A DNA stretch of 5,815 nucleotides from Candidatus Subteraquimicrobium carltonvillense (GCA_002339355.1 DDKQ01000058.1:1-5815), one strand, 5' to 3'. Counted from the stretch's first letter, positions 1-5,320 are shown. The notes: generated from the sequence alone by a model not told the origin. Numbers and translations: made by a program.

Positions 1-380
1 ATTACTGTATTTTTTCTAAAGTGGGTGGGCTCCATCTTTGGATAATCCTGCGTTAAACAGCAAATTGGACTATTAACGAGTTAGGTTTACATTTTATACA
101 TTCGAGGGAGGGGTAAGTGCTTAAGAAAACCGTGTCGGAGCCTCGCCTATGAAAACTTTTAAGCATACTCAAAGTTTTGTAGCGAGGCGAGACGCGAGAG
201 GCCCCGTAAAGCTCGTTTCACTCGCTAACGGGGTAAACGGCCGACTGCGCCTGCCCCGTGGGCACGATAGTGCCTTTTGGGGGTGTTTTCGGAGCACTTC
301 ACCCCGACCGTGGTGTTAACCATCTTGTTAATAATACAAGTAAATTTTGAAATTATGACCCATGCACAAATTTTGAATTT
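1..380. other. Gene-poor stretch downstream of the hydrogenase operon
   Basis: I find no convincing coding gene here. Positions 1-134 and 306-380 are AT-rich, and the middle holds a GC-rich hairpin island described separately. I see no clear U-tracted terminator for the operon after hyaD: a hairpin with CTTGT/ACAAG arms (324-340) and one with GGGGTG/CACCCC arms (280-305) both lack a T run on the minus strand. A minus-strand ATG at 33-35 opens a frame running off the left edge, with only 11 codons visible. Confidence 0.5.
135..305. repeat. GC-rich island of four consecutive hairpins, possible structured RNA or palindromic element
   Basis: Four inverted repeats follow one another. Arms 141-159 and 171-187 (CCTCGC/GCGAGG and AAAACTTT/AAAGTTTT, with two bulges) enclose an 11-base loop. 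CCCCGT (202-207) pairs with ACGGGG (228-233). GGCAC (261-265) pairs with GTGCC (270-274) around GATA, with TTTT next on the plus strand. GGGGTG (280-285) pairs with CACCCC (300-305). ACGGGG can instead pair with a second CCCCGT at 254-259. GCGAG occurs three times (182-186, 187-191, 194-198) and CTCGC at 142-146 and 221-225. Pairing 194-198 with 221-225 would interleave with the second hairpin as a pseudoknot. The strand, and whether it is transcribed, are unknown. I match it to no named RNA family. Confidence 0.5.
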
Positions 381-860
381 TTATGAGATTTCTTCCAGTA
401 TCAACTCGATGATCTCGGGGATTTTTGCCTTAAGTTCCGGTGAGAGCTCCATTCCCCAATCGATTTCTTTGGGCTGAATGCCAAAGATAACCGTTTGGGG
501 ACATTTACCCATGCGCTTTGCCATCTCCAGAGCTTCAAGCAATCCAACCTCGTGAGCGGAGGTAAAGTATCTCTTGGGCTTCGCCTTGATATCCTCGGGA
601 CGGAATTTAAAGATCGCGCCGGGCTCACGCCCGGCGTCGATGGCGTCGATGACTATGAGTCTGTCGGCGCCTTCGATGAGATAGCCAAGATCAAAGCCGG
701 CAGTGCCTCCATCAATAACCCTCACATTCTTGGGCAAATCCAGCTTCTCCATCTCTCGAATGACATGGACACCTATCCCCTCGTCCTTGAGGAGGATATT
801 TCCCACTCCCACGACAAATATCTGTTCATGGAATTTTGAATCGGCGCTACCCACTCTCAC
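381..860 (-). CDS. hyaD: Hydrogenase maturation protease (peptidase family M52)
   Basis: This endopeptidase removes the C-terminal tail of the hydrogenase large subunit after nickel insertion, allowing the active site to close. At 159 residues it has normal family length. The nucleotide-fold-like start VVGVGNILLKDEGIG supplies Ni-sensing E27. D72 lies in IVIDAIDAG and H103 in SAHEVGLLEAL; these match the E16/D62/H93 triad of E. coli HybD in both order and spacing. GTG 858-860 overlaps the hyaC stop (GTGA) and suggests coupling. GTG 852-854 is an alternative with GGAAG (862-866) seven bases upstream, which would shorten the protein by two residues. The expected substrate is the neighbouring large subunit, with cleavage after H505 releasing 15 residues. 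It is the last gene of the run; other maturation genes (hypA-F) are not in the window. Confidence 0.94.
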   Translation of the reverse strand: MRVGSADSKFHEQIFVVGVGNILLKDEGIGVHVIREMEKLDLPKNVRVIDGGTAGFDLGYLIEGADRLIVIDAIDAGREPGAIFKFRPEDIKAKPKRYFTSAHEVGLLEALEMAKRMGKCPQTVIFGIQPKEIDWGMELSPELKAKIPEIIELILEEIS

Positions 861-1447
861 TCTTCCGGTCTAACTCCAAAGAACATATACAGGAACGACT
901 TGAAATCCTCGGCCAAACTTAAGTAGACATGCAGAGCCACGGTGATGATGAATGCCCACATGGTCATGTAATGGATCAGCCTCACGTGTGCCAAACCACC
1001 AACCCACACCGTGAACCAGGCAAAGTAGTCAGCCGTGGGACCATAAAGGGCAAAACCGCTGATCGCCTGAAAGATCAATAGAAGGGGCCACAACCAGCCG
1101 TAGATCAGCTTCTGGGGGGGATTATACTTCCCCACCTCCGGGTGTTCCCTCTTAATGAACAGATAATAGACGACGATTTTGACGGTATTCCTGATATCCC
1201 TTGGACGTAAGGAAAATTCGTGCCAATCGCGGGCTGCACCCAAAAATGCCCAGTAAATTCGAGTCACCAAGTTGATGAGAACCACGTACATGCAGATGAA
1301 GTGGACCCACCTCATTATACCCATGCCACCCCCAAAGAAGGGACGATGGATATACCAGCCGGAAATCGCCAATCCACCCATGCATAGCAGGTGTATCCAA
1401 TGCATTACTCGAGCCGGCAGGGGGTGTTCTTCTACCATTCTAGCCAT
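857..1447 (-). CDS. hyaC: Ni/Fe-hydrogenase b-type cytochrome subunit
   Basis: This is an integral membrane di-haem cytochrome b that takes electrons from the hydrogenase small subunit and is expected to pass them to the quinone pool. At 196 residues from ATG 1445-1447 it is somewhat shorter than E. coli HyaC. Four membrane helices are visible, roughly at residues 15-33, 46-68, 113-135 and 155-178. Candidate haem ligands are H16 or H19 in helix 1, H49 in helix 2, and H159 and H173 in helix 4. The start EEHPLPARVMHWIHLLCM and the ALHVYLSLAEDF segment near the end are characteristic of the family. The TGA stop (857-859) overlaps the GTG start of the protease gene. Its presence beside a selenocysteine-containing large subunit is notable, since well-known NiFeSe enzymes of Desulfovibrio use cytochrome c3 and lack this subunit. 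Confidence 0.94.
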   Translation of the reverse strand: MARMVEEHPLPARVMHWIHLLCMGGLAISGWYIHRPFFGGGMGIMRWVHFICMYVVLINLVTRIYWAFLGAARDWHEFSLRPRDIRNTVKIVVYYLFIKREHPEVGKYNPPQKLIYGWLWPLLLIFQAISGFALYGPTADYFAWFTVWVGGLAHVRLIHYMTMWAFIITVALHVYLSLAEDFKSFLYMFFGVRPEE

Positions 1448-1454
1448 TTTCGCA

Positions 1455-1460
1455 CCTCCT
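1455..1460 (-). promoter_or_regulatory. Shine-Dalgarno site deciding the hyaC start
   Basis: AGGAGG on the minus strand lies seven bases before ATG 1445-1447. The longer frame starting at ATG 1463-1465 would read through this site as codons (MLGGAK), so the shorter start is preferred. Confidence 0.8.
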
Positions 1461-1465
1461 AGCAT

Positions 1466-1490
1466 AACATCCTGATCTTAACAGGATGTC
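1466..1490 (-). other. Intercistronic hairpin between large subunit and cytochrome b genes
   Basis: On the minus strand ACATCCTG (1482-1489) pairs perfectly with CAGGATGT (1467-1474) around a seven-base loop TTAAGAT, with a possible ninth G-U pair. It begins at the last base of the large-subunit stop codon and ends six bases before the AGGAGG of hyaC. No T tract follows, so it is not a classical terminator. A role in mRNA stability, processing or tuning of hyaC translation is inference. Confidence 0.6.
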
Positions 1491-3052
1491 TAGCCGATTT
1501 GGAACTTGAGAACTCGGTTAGTCCTTGGTTCAATCACGTGAACCGCACAGGCAATTCACGGATCGAAGGATCTAACCACCCGCACGATGTTGATGGGATT
1601 ATTTGGATCGGGCACCGGCGTTCCAATGAGAGCCTCTTCGATGGGACCTCTTTGACCCTCCTCATCCCTGGGACAGACATTCCAATTCGTAGCCGCAATG
1701 ACCTGGTAACGTTTGATCTTCTTACCCTCTATCTGAACACAATGGAGAAGACAGCCTCGAGGAGCTTCCACCATGCCTATTCCCTCACCCTTCTCGGGAA
1801 CGGGCTTATCGTCGCAGACATCGGTATTTCCCGCTTTGAGATTGTCCACCAGCTCATCCAGCCAATCGAGCATGACTTCGGCTACCATCTTGCACTCCCA
1901 GGCTCGAGCGGCGTGGCGAGCCAACGCTGAAGGGTGTGCTCCGATCTTGGTCACCAAGTCCATGAATCCCTTATCCTGCGTTATGAGCATCCTGGCGAGG
2001 GTATTCACTTCTACCGGTTTACCATCGTATCTCGGAGCCTTTGCAAAGGAATATGCACCCTCCTTATCCAGATCATACACCGTCTTACCCTCCGTTGGAT
2101 GCAATCCTCCGCAGTCCTCCGTGTACCAAGAGTATTTGACCGCCTCTTTGATCTTGGTGGGATCGAATTCCTTAACCTCGGTTATCTTTCCCTCCATGAT
2201 CACACCAGACTTGAGGAAACGGTTCTTATAGTCGCCCGATACACCGAGATCGAACATGCCGAAGGATAAGAAGTTGCCGACACCAGCTCCCACCTTCAGT
2301 TGATGGATGGGTAGAAGAGGACCGGTTCCCAAGGCAAGGACATCCGCCAAATAGACATTGTTGACGAAATCGATCAAATCCATGAGGTGATATTTGAAGG
2401 CGGCGATCATGTCCGGCGTGGGATGGATGGTCACCCCTCCCGGAACCAGAGTGCAATAGCAGGGCATCTTTCCACCGAAGATCGTCAACATTTCATGAGC
2501 CTTCTTCCTCTTCTCCAAAGCTTCGAGGTAATGTGCTACGGCCGTGGTGACGATCTCAGGGTCATCAACGCTGAATTCATCGGGTTCATACCTGGGCGTG
2601 AGGGGGTATGTATCCCCTGCTTCGACCAGTCCAACTATCTTATCCTTCACCGCCAACAGCTCGGGGTCTTTACCCGTATACTTGGCTATAGCCATGACAT
2701 CCAAGTAGTCCAGGGCTGCAAGGTGATAGAAGTGGAGAATGTGGGACATAACGTAGTTCGAACCAACAATCAAATTGCGGATGATCCTGGCGTTATCGGG
2801 TACCTTCGCATCAAAAGCATCATCGAGGTTTTGCGCGGCAGCGAGACCATGAGAGGCCGGGCAAACACCACAAATCCTCTGGGTGACGATCTGGGCATCT
2901 CGAGGGTCTTTACCCACTAAGAGTTGCTCAAAACCACGAGCCATGGCTCCCGTGCTGTAAGCCTCTTTTACCTTACCGTCCTCGACTTCAACTTCGATCT
3001 TTAAATGTCCCTCAATCCTGGTTATGGGATCGATTGTTATCTTTTGTGCCAT
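1490..3052 (-). CDS. hyaB: [NiFeSe] hydrogenase large subunit, selenocysteine-containing (TGA read through)
   Basis: This is the catalytic subunit, which splits H2 at a Ni-Fe centre. An ATG at 3050-3052 gives 498 residues to a TGA at 1556-1558; reading that TGA as selenocysteine gives 520 residues, ending at TAG 1490-1492. The N-terminal motif RICGVCPASH (59-68) supplies C61 and C64. The C-terminal motif is D-P-U499-IACAVH, with C502 and H505, exactly matching the family signature DPCxxCxxH with U in place of the first C. Stopping at the TGA would delete two of the four metal ligands, so readthrough is required for activity. Residues 506-520 (VIEPRTNRVLKFQIG) form the tail removed after metal insertion. 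Other landmarks are TRIEGH (11-16), APRG (430-433) and PRDEEG (461-466). C434, C438 and C460 are extra cysteines near conserved loops. The gene overlaps the small subunit gene by one base. A conventional gene caller will truncate it at 1556. In NiFeSe nomenclature this is hysA. Confidence 0.93.
1523..1558 (-). promoter_or_regulatory. Bacterial SECIS element with its selenocysteine UGA codon
   Basis: The UGA is at 1556-1558. From the 12th base after it, GGTTCA (1539-1544) pairs perfectly with TGAACC (1527-1532) around the loop CGTGAT. Below an asymmetric internal loop, CCT (1549-1551) can pair with AGG (1523-1525). The apical loop begins 18 bases after the UGA and has G as its second base followed by U. 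Both features agree with the known geometry of SelB-binding bacterial SECIS hairpins, which lie inside the coding frame just after the UGA. The same bases encode conserved C502 and H505. Confidence 0.82.
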
Positions 3053-4140
3053 TACTTCTCACCCCTTTCCGGTGGACCACCTTTGCCAAGGCGTCCAGTG
3101 GCTATTTGACCAACCAAGTGGAGACCAATGCCAGCGACGGTTACGATACCGAGCACTTTGGCAATAGTATCTGCACTGACCTCGTAGCCGGCGATTCCGG
3201 GAATGCCGATTTCCGGTAATTTCTCGTAAAGGGGCGAAAACTTGACATAGAACTCAGGCTGAGTACATCCCTGGCAAGGAGCATTGGCATCGATACAGAA
3301 ATTGGTTCCGGCATTCCACTTCCTCTTGGGACAATCAGCGTAGGTGAAGGGACCTTTACACCCCTTTAGTAGTAGGCAGTAATTTGCTTGCTCGGGATCG
3401 TTGAAGTCTTCGACGAACTTCCCAGCTTCGAACCAGTGTCGCCTGGGACAATTATCATGGATCAGAGTGCCATAAAACTCCTTGGGACGACCGTATTTAT
3501 CAAGACCATCTAACACAGCATCCTTTCCAAAGAGCAACAATTTAACCACGGTTCCAATCACCCAATCCGGATGAGCGGGACAACCCGGAATCTTAACCAC
3601 TGGGGTGCCCAGAATATCCTGCACGCTTGAGGCACCTGTGGTTTCCCGATTCGCTGCGGGGATCCCACCAAATGAAGCACAGGCACCTATGGCAATGACC
3701 ACATGAGCATCTTTGGCAACTCTCTTCACCCAATCCACAGCTGAAGTTTCGCCGATTTCGCAGAAGCGACCTCCTTCCGCCTTGGGCAAAGCGCCCTCAA
3801 AGATGTAGACGTATTTACCCTTCGCTTCCTCCATGGTAGTCTCTATAGCATTGAGAGCAACATCCCCAGCTGCCGCCATTATATTGGGGTGAAACCTAAC
3901 GGATAAAATATCCAAGACCAATTCAGCAGGGGTAGGTTCCCGGGGATTAATGAAAGAGATTGTGCAACCAGCACAACTTTGCCCTTGCATCCATATCACC
4001 GGTGGCTTACCCTTCGCCGCCTCCTCAAGAGCTGCAGCAATTTGAGGGATATAAATTTCCGATAGTCCTAGCATAGCGGCGATGCTGGCACAATATTTCA
4101 GAAAATCTCTACGGCTTAAGCCCTTAAAAATGCTTTCCAC
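3052..4140 (-). CDS. hyaA: [NiFeSe]/[NiFe] group 1 hydrogenase small subunit, Tat-exported, membrane-anchored
   Basis: This is the electron-transfer subunit of an uptake hydrogenase, carrying electrons from the active site through three Fe-S clusters. The 362-residue product starts at GTG 4138-4140; an in-frame TGA just upstream excludes a longer form. Residues 9-17 (SRRDFLKYC) are a Tat signal, with cleavage probable near residue 40. Proximal cluster ligands are C56, C59, C154 and C187; distal ligands are H228, C231, C255 and C261. The medial site has C270, C289 and C292 plus C282, which replaces the proline of standard enzymes and so predicts [4Fe-4S] rather than [3Fe-4S]. G58 and G159 occupy the positions of the extra cysteines of O2-tolerant enzymes, so it is not of that class. 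A C-terminal helix (about 326-346) anchors it. Its TAA overlaps the next ATG by one base (TAATG). In NiFeSe nomenclature this would be hysB. Confidence 0.96.
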   Translation of the reverse strand: MESIFKGLSRRDFLKYCASIAAMLGLSEIYIPQIAAALEEAAKGKPPVIWMQGQSCAGCTISFINPREPTPAELVLDILSVRFHPNIMAAAGDVALNAIETTMEEAKGKYVYIFEGALPKAEGGRFCEIGETSAVDWVKRVAKDAHVVIAIGACASFGGIPAANRETTGASSVQDILGTPVVKIPGCPAHPDWVIGTVVKLLLFGKDAVLDGLDKYGRPKEFYGTLIHDNCPRRHWFEAGKFVEDFNDPEQANYCLLLKGCKGPFTYADCPKRKWNAGTNFCIDANAPCQGCTQPEFYVKFSPLYEKLPEIGIPGIAGYEVSADTIAKVLGIVTVAGIGLHLVGQIATGRLGKGGPPERGEK

Positions 4141-4148
4141 GGATCAAA

Positions 4149-4156
4149 CACCTCCT
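4149..4156 (-). promoter_or_regulatory. Shine-Dalgarno site for the hydrogenase small subunit, overlapping the micro-ORF stop
   Basis: AGGAGGTG on the minus strand shares its first two bases with the TAG stop (4155-4157) of the micro-ORF and lies about 8-10 bases before the GTG start at 4138-4140. A ribosome terminating on the micro-ORF would stand on this site, supporting translational coupling. Confidence 0.65.
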
Positions 4157-4244
4157 AAGCTTTGAAGGATGCCAAGACGGCAGCACCAAGGGCAGTGAAC
4201 ATGCGAGCACAGACTCTAAAAAATTCAAGACGAGTGATCTTCAT
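4155..4244 (-). CDS. 29-residue micro-ORF resembling an orphan Tat signal peptide
   Basis: This is a tiny ORF directly before the hydrogenase small subunit. The ATG at 4242-4244 has GGAGG (4252-4256) seven bases upstream; an ATG at 4248-4250 is too close to that site. The product starts MKITRLEFFRVCARM and continues as a small hydrophobic stretch (FTALGAAVLASF) ending in KA. The layout T-R-x-x-F-x-R-x-C followed by a short hydrophobic core mirrors the SRRDFLKYC region of the small subunit, but the second arginine is leucine and there is no mature domain. Its TAG stop overlaps the AGGAGG site of the next gene, so the two are probably translated in a coupled way. Possible roles are a leader ORF setting small-subunit translation, a single-helix membrane peptide, or the remnant of a duplicated signal sequence. 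I do not recognise a named family. Confidence 0.5.
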   Translation of the reverse strand: MKITRLEFFRVCARMFTALGAAVLASFKA

Positions 4245-4250
4245 CCACAT

Positions 4251-4259
4251 ACCTCCCTC
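4251..4259 (-). promoter_or_regulatory. Strong Shine-Dalgarno site for the micro-ORF
   Basis: GAGGGAGGT on the minus strand precedes ATG 4242-4244 at a spacing of seven bases from GGAGG. A site this strong suggests the micro-ORF is translated rather than a chance frame. Confidence 0.6.
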
Positions 4260-4283
4260 TTAACTTACCCAGATTAATTCGCC

Positions 4284-4320
4284 AAAAAGAAAAGTGGAAT
4301 CCTTTTCAAAGGCTCCACTT
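4284..4320 (-). terminator. Rho-independent terminator after tatC
   Basis: On the minus strand AAGTGGA (4314-4320) pairs with TCCACTT (4292-4298). After a small internal mismatch, CCTT (4309-4312) pairs with AAGG (4301-4304) around a TGAA loop. The 3' arm runs straight into TTTTCTTTTT. The stem is 11 base pairs with a U tract. It lies 62 bases after the tatC stop and about 40 bases before the first hydrogenase-side ORF, so it should end or attenuate transcription from the ligase/tat genes. The plus strand lacks a T run after the hairpin, so it acts in one direction. Confidence 0.75.
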
Positions 4321-4381
4321 CTAAAATCCCCTTAAATTTATCACCCCCTCCGTGAACATTACTGCTCCAATTGCCAGATTT

Positions 4382-5077
4382 CTAAAAAAGGCGTGCTAAA
4401 AGGATACTTATTTCGTATAATACTATCATTGGTATGGCCATAACAGCCATGGTTATGGGACTCCAATCGGGAGTAATTATAGCCGCTACAATTAGGATGA
4501 TAATATATGCCACCCTCCATTGCCTTCTAAGCGCTTGGGGACTCACAACACCCAATTTTACTAAAAATAATATAACTACGGGAGTCTCAAAACCAACTCC
4601 ACAGGCCAACAGGAATAAAGCCGCGAAGGCAACGTATTTATCGAATAAAAGGATCGGATTTAACAGTCCCTCCCCTTGAGCTATCAACCACTTCACGCTC
4701 ACCGGTAGCAGATACATATAACCAAAGACCACGCCGCAGATAAAGAAGAAAATGAGCAAACATAAAATCGGATAAATGAATCTCTTCTCTTTCCTTCTCA
4801 ATGCGGGAGCCACGAAGGCCAAGAATTCATAGAGTATGATCGGAAAGGCAGCAAAGACTCCTGCAAAAGCTGCAATACGAAACCTGCCAATAAAGGGCTC
4901 CATCACAGTCCCATAATATAACTTGTGCCCTCCCAAGGGTTTAGTTATGAGCCATAGAATTGGCTTCCAAAATGCATAACAGGCACATGCCCCTATAAAA
5001 ACCGCAAAGATGCAAATAATGAGACGTCTTCGGAGCTCTTCAAGATGTTCAATGAAACTCATTCTCTTTTCAACCAC
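4382..5077 (-). CDS. tatC: Sec-independent protein translocase subunit TatC
   Basis: TatC is the twin-arginine signal receptor of the Tat translocase, which exports folded cofactor-loaded proteins. The N-terminal motif SFIEHLEELRRRL is followed by about six membrane helices, roughly at residues 20-38, 68-90, 101-124, 148-173, 188-202 and 207-228. Conserved features are APALRRKEKR (E97, corresponding to E. coli E103), GFETPV (E164) and ITPD (D204). At 231 residues it is near normal bacterial length. I chose GTG 5075-5077 because GGAGG (5086-5090) lies eight bases upstream. ATG 5060-5062 is a real alternative: it overlaps the preceding ORF as ATGA and starts the protein at MSFIEHLEEL, as many TatC proteins do. 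A TTG at 5090-5092 is also open but has no good ribosome site. The neighbouring downstream small subunit has a Tat signal, so this TatC probably serves the hydrogenase, though not necessarily only that. Confidence 0.95.
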   Translation of the reverse strand: MVEKRMSFIEHLEELRRRLIICIFAVFIGACACYAFWKPILWLITKPLGGHKLYYGTVMEPFIGRFRIAAFAGVFAAFPIILYEFLAFVAPALRRKEKRFIYPILCLLIFFFICGVVFGYMYLLPVSVKWLIAQGEGLLNPILLFDKYVAFAALFLLACGVGFETPVVILFLVKLGVVSPQALRRQWRVAYIIILIVAAIITPDWSPITMAVMAIPMIVLYEISILLARLF

Positions 5078-5298
5078 TTGCCAATCCTCCAACCAAACGA
5101 ATCACTTAGTGCTTCCTGAACATCCCAAAGTTTCCATAATCTCACTTTCAAGCTCCGAAGAATTTTTAAACACTTTATGCTTTTGCCAATTTCCCAGCTA
5201 ATCCTATTAATGTCCGCTAACTTTTTTAAATTAATGATTTCTAATCCCAACAATTTAATATTCCTCATAATACAATTAGCTGTAATTTCTACGATCAA
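5059..5298 (-). CDS. Short AT-rich ORF, possibly a degenerate TatA/TatB-like protein
   Basis: This is a 79-residue ORF between the ligase and tatC. A TTG start at 5296-5298 has AAGGA (5307-5311) eight bases upstream. Its TGA (5059-5061) overlaps an in-frame ATG of tatC (5060-5062) as ATGA, the usual sign of translational coupling. Residues about 24-45 (LKKLADINRI, then IGKSIKCLK) resemble the TatA/TatB amphipathic helix pattern (PKKLPEIxRxLGKxIREFK) with a short insertion. tatA or tatB is the expected neighbour of tatC. Against this, the N-terminal segment (MIVEITANCIMRNIKLLGLEII) is not a clean membrane helix, the FGP hinge is absent and the sequence is more AT-rich than its neighbours. It could be a decayed tatA/B, a divergent functional one, or a chance ORF. 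No confident function. Confidence 0.35.
   Translation of the reverse strand: MIVEITANCIMRNIKLLGLEIINLKKLADINRISWEIGKSIKCLKILRSLKVRLWKLWDVQEALSDSFGWRIGKWLKRE
5086..5090 (-). promoter_or_regulatory. Shine-Dalgarno site deciding the tatC start
   Basis: GGAGG on the minus strand sits eight bases before GTG 5075-5077, inside the end of the upstream short ORF. It favours that GTG over TTG 5090-5092 (overlapping the site) and ATG 5060-5062 (23 bases away). A coupled start at the ATG remains possible. Confidence 0.5.
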
Positions 5299-5320
5299 AC
5301 AAAAATTCCTTCAAAAAATA

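Larger units (their letters stand above)
4245..4381 (-). other. Intergenic spacer between tatC and the hydrogenase genes
   Basis: This 137-base spacer contains the terminator at 4284-4320 and the ribosome site at 4251-4259. I see no convincing -35/-10 pair between terminator and first start; only about 30 bases are available there (reading TTGGCGAATTAATC). Hydrogenase transcription may therefore start inside or above the terminator, or come from readthrough. A GGAGGGGG tract on the minus strand near 4343-4352 looks like a ribosome site but leads to no usable ORF. Confidence 0.4.

Noticed and set aside
1..35. Start of a minus-strand gene running off the left edge (ATG at 33-35)
   Set aside because: Only 11 codons are visible, with a weak AGGA site ten bases upstream; too little to call.
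117..152. Plus-strand 11-residue leader peptide (GTG start after GGGAGGGG, ending in the first hairpin of the island)
   Set aside because: The ribosome site is tempting, but the promoter candidate (TTAACG/TATACA, 73-100) is poor and there is no downstream plus-strand gene to regulate.
280..305. GGGGTG/CACCCC hairpin as the hydrogenase operon terminator
   Set aside because: No T run follows on either strand and the loop is 14 bases; it is kept only as part of the hairpin island.
1..380. tRNA-Sec or another tRNA in the left non-coding stretch
   Set aside because: The hairpins do not form a cloverleaf, and I find no T-loop TTCRANY pattern with matching acceptor arms.
495..839. Plus-strand open frames over hyaD and the hydrogenase genes (for example 495-839, 1499-1930, 1773-2231, 2387-2920)
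   Set aside because: They lie opposite strongly conserved minus-strand genes, match no family I recognise, and arise from antisense codon bias.
1448..1465. Upstream ATG start for hyaC (MLGGAK extension)
   Set aside because: The extension is encoded by the ribosome site itself (AGGAGG at 1455-1460), which is ideally spaced for ATG 1445-1447.
1556..1558. TGA as a sequencing error or a genetic code with TGA as an amino acid
   Set aside because: The hairpin fits a SECIS element and the medial-cluster cysteine fits a NiFeSe enzyme. hyaC and the ligase end normally at TGA, so global recoding is unlikely. A read error cannot be fully excluded from one sequence.
1556..3052. Large subunit as a complete 498-residue protein ending at TGA
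   Set aside because: It would end at SFDP and lack U499, C502 and H505. The downstream frame restores the family motif exactly and carries a SECIS-like hairpin.
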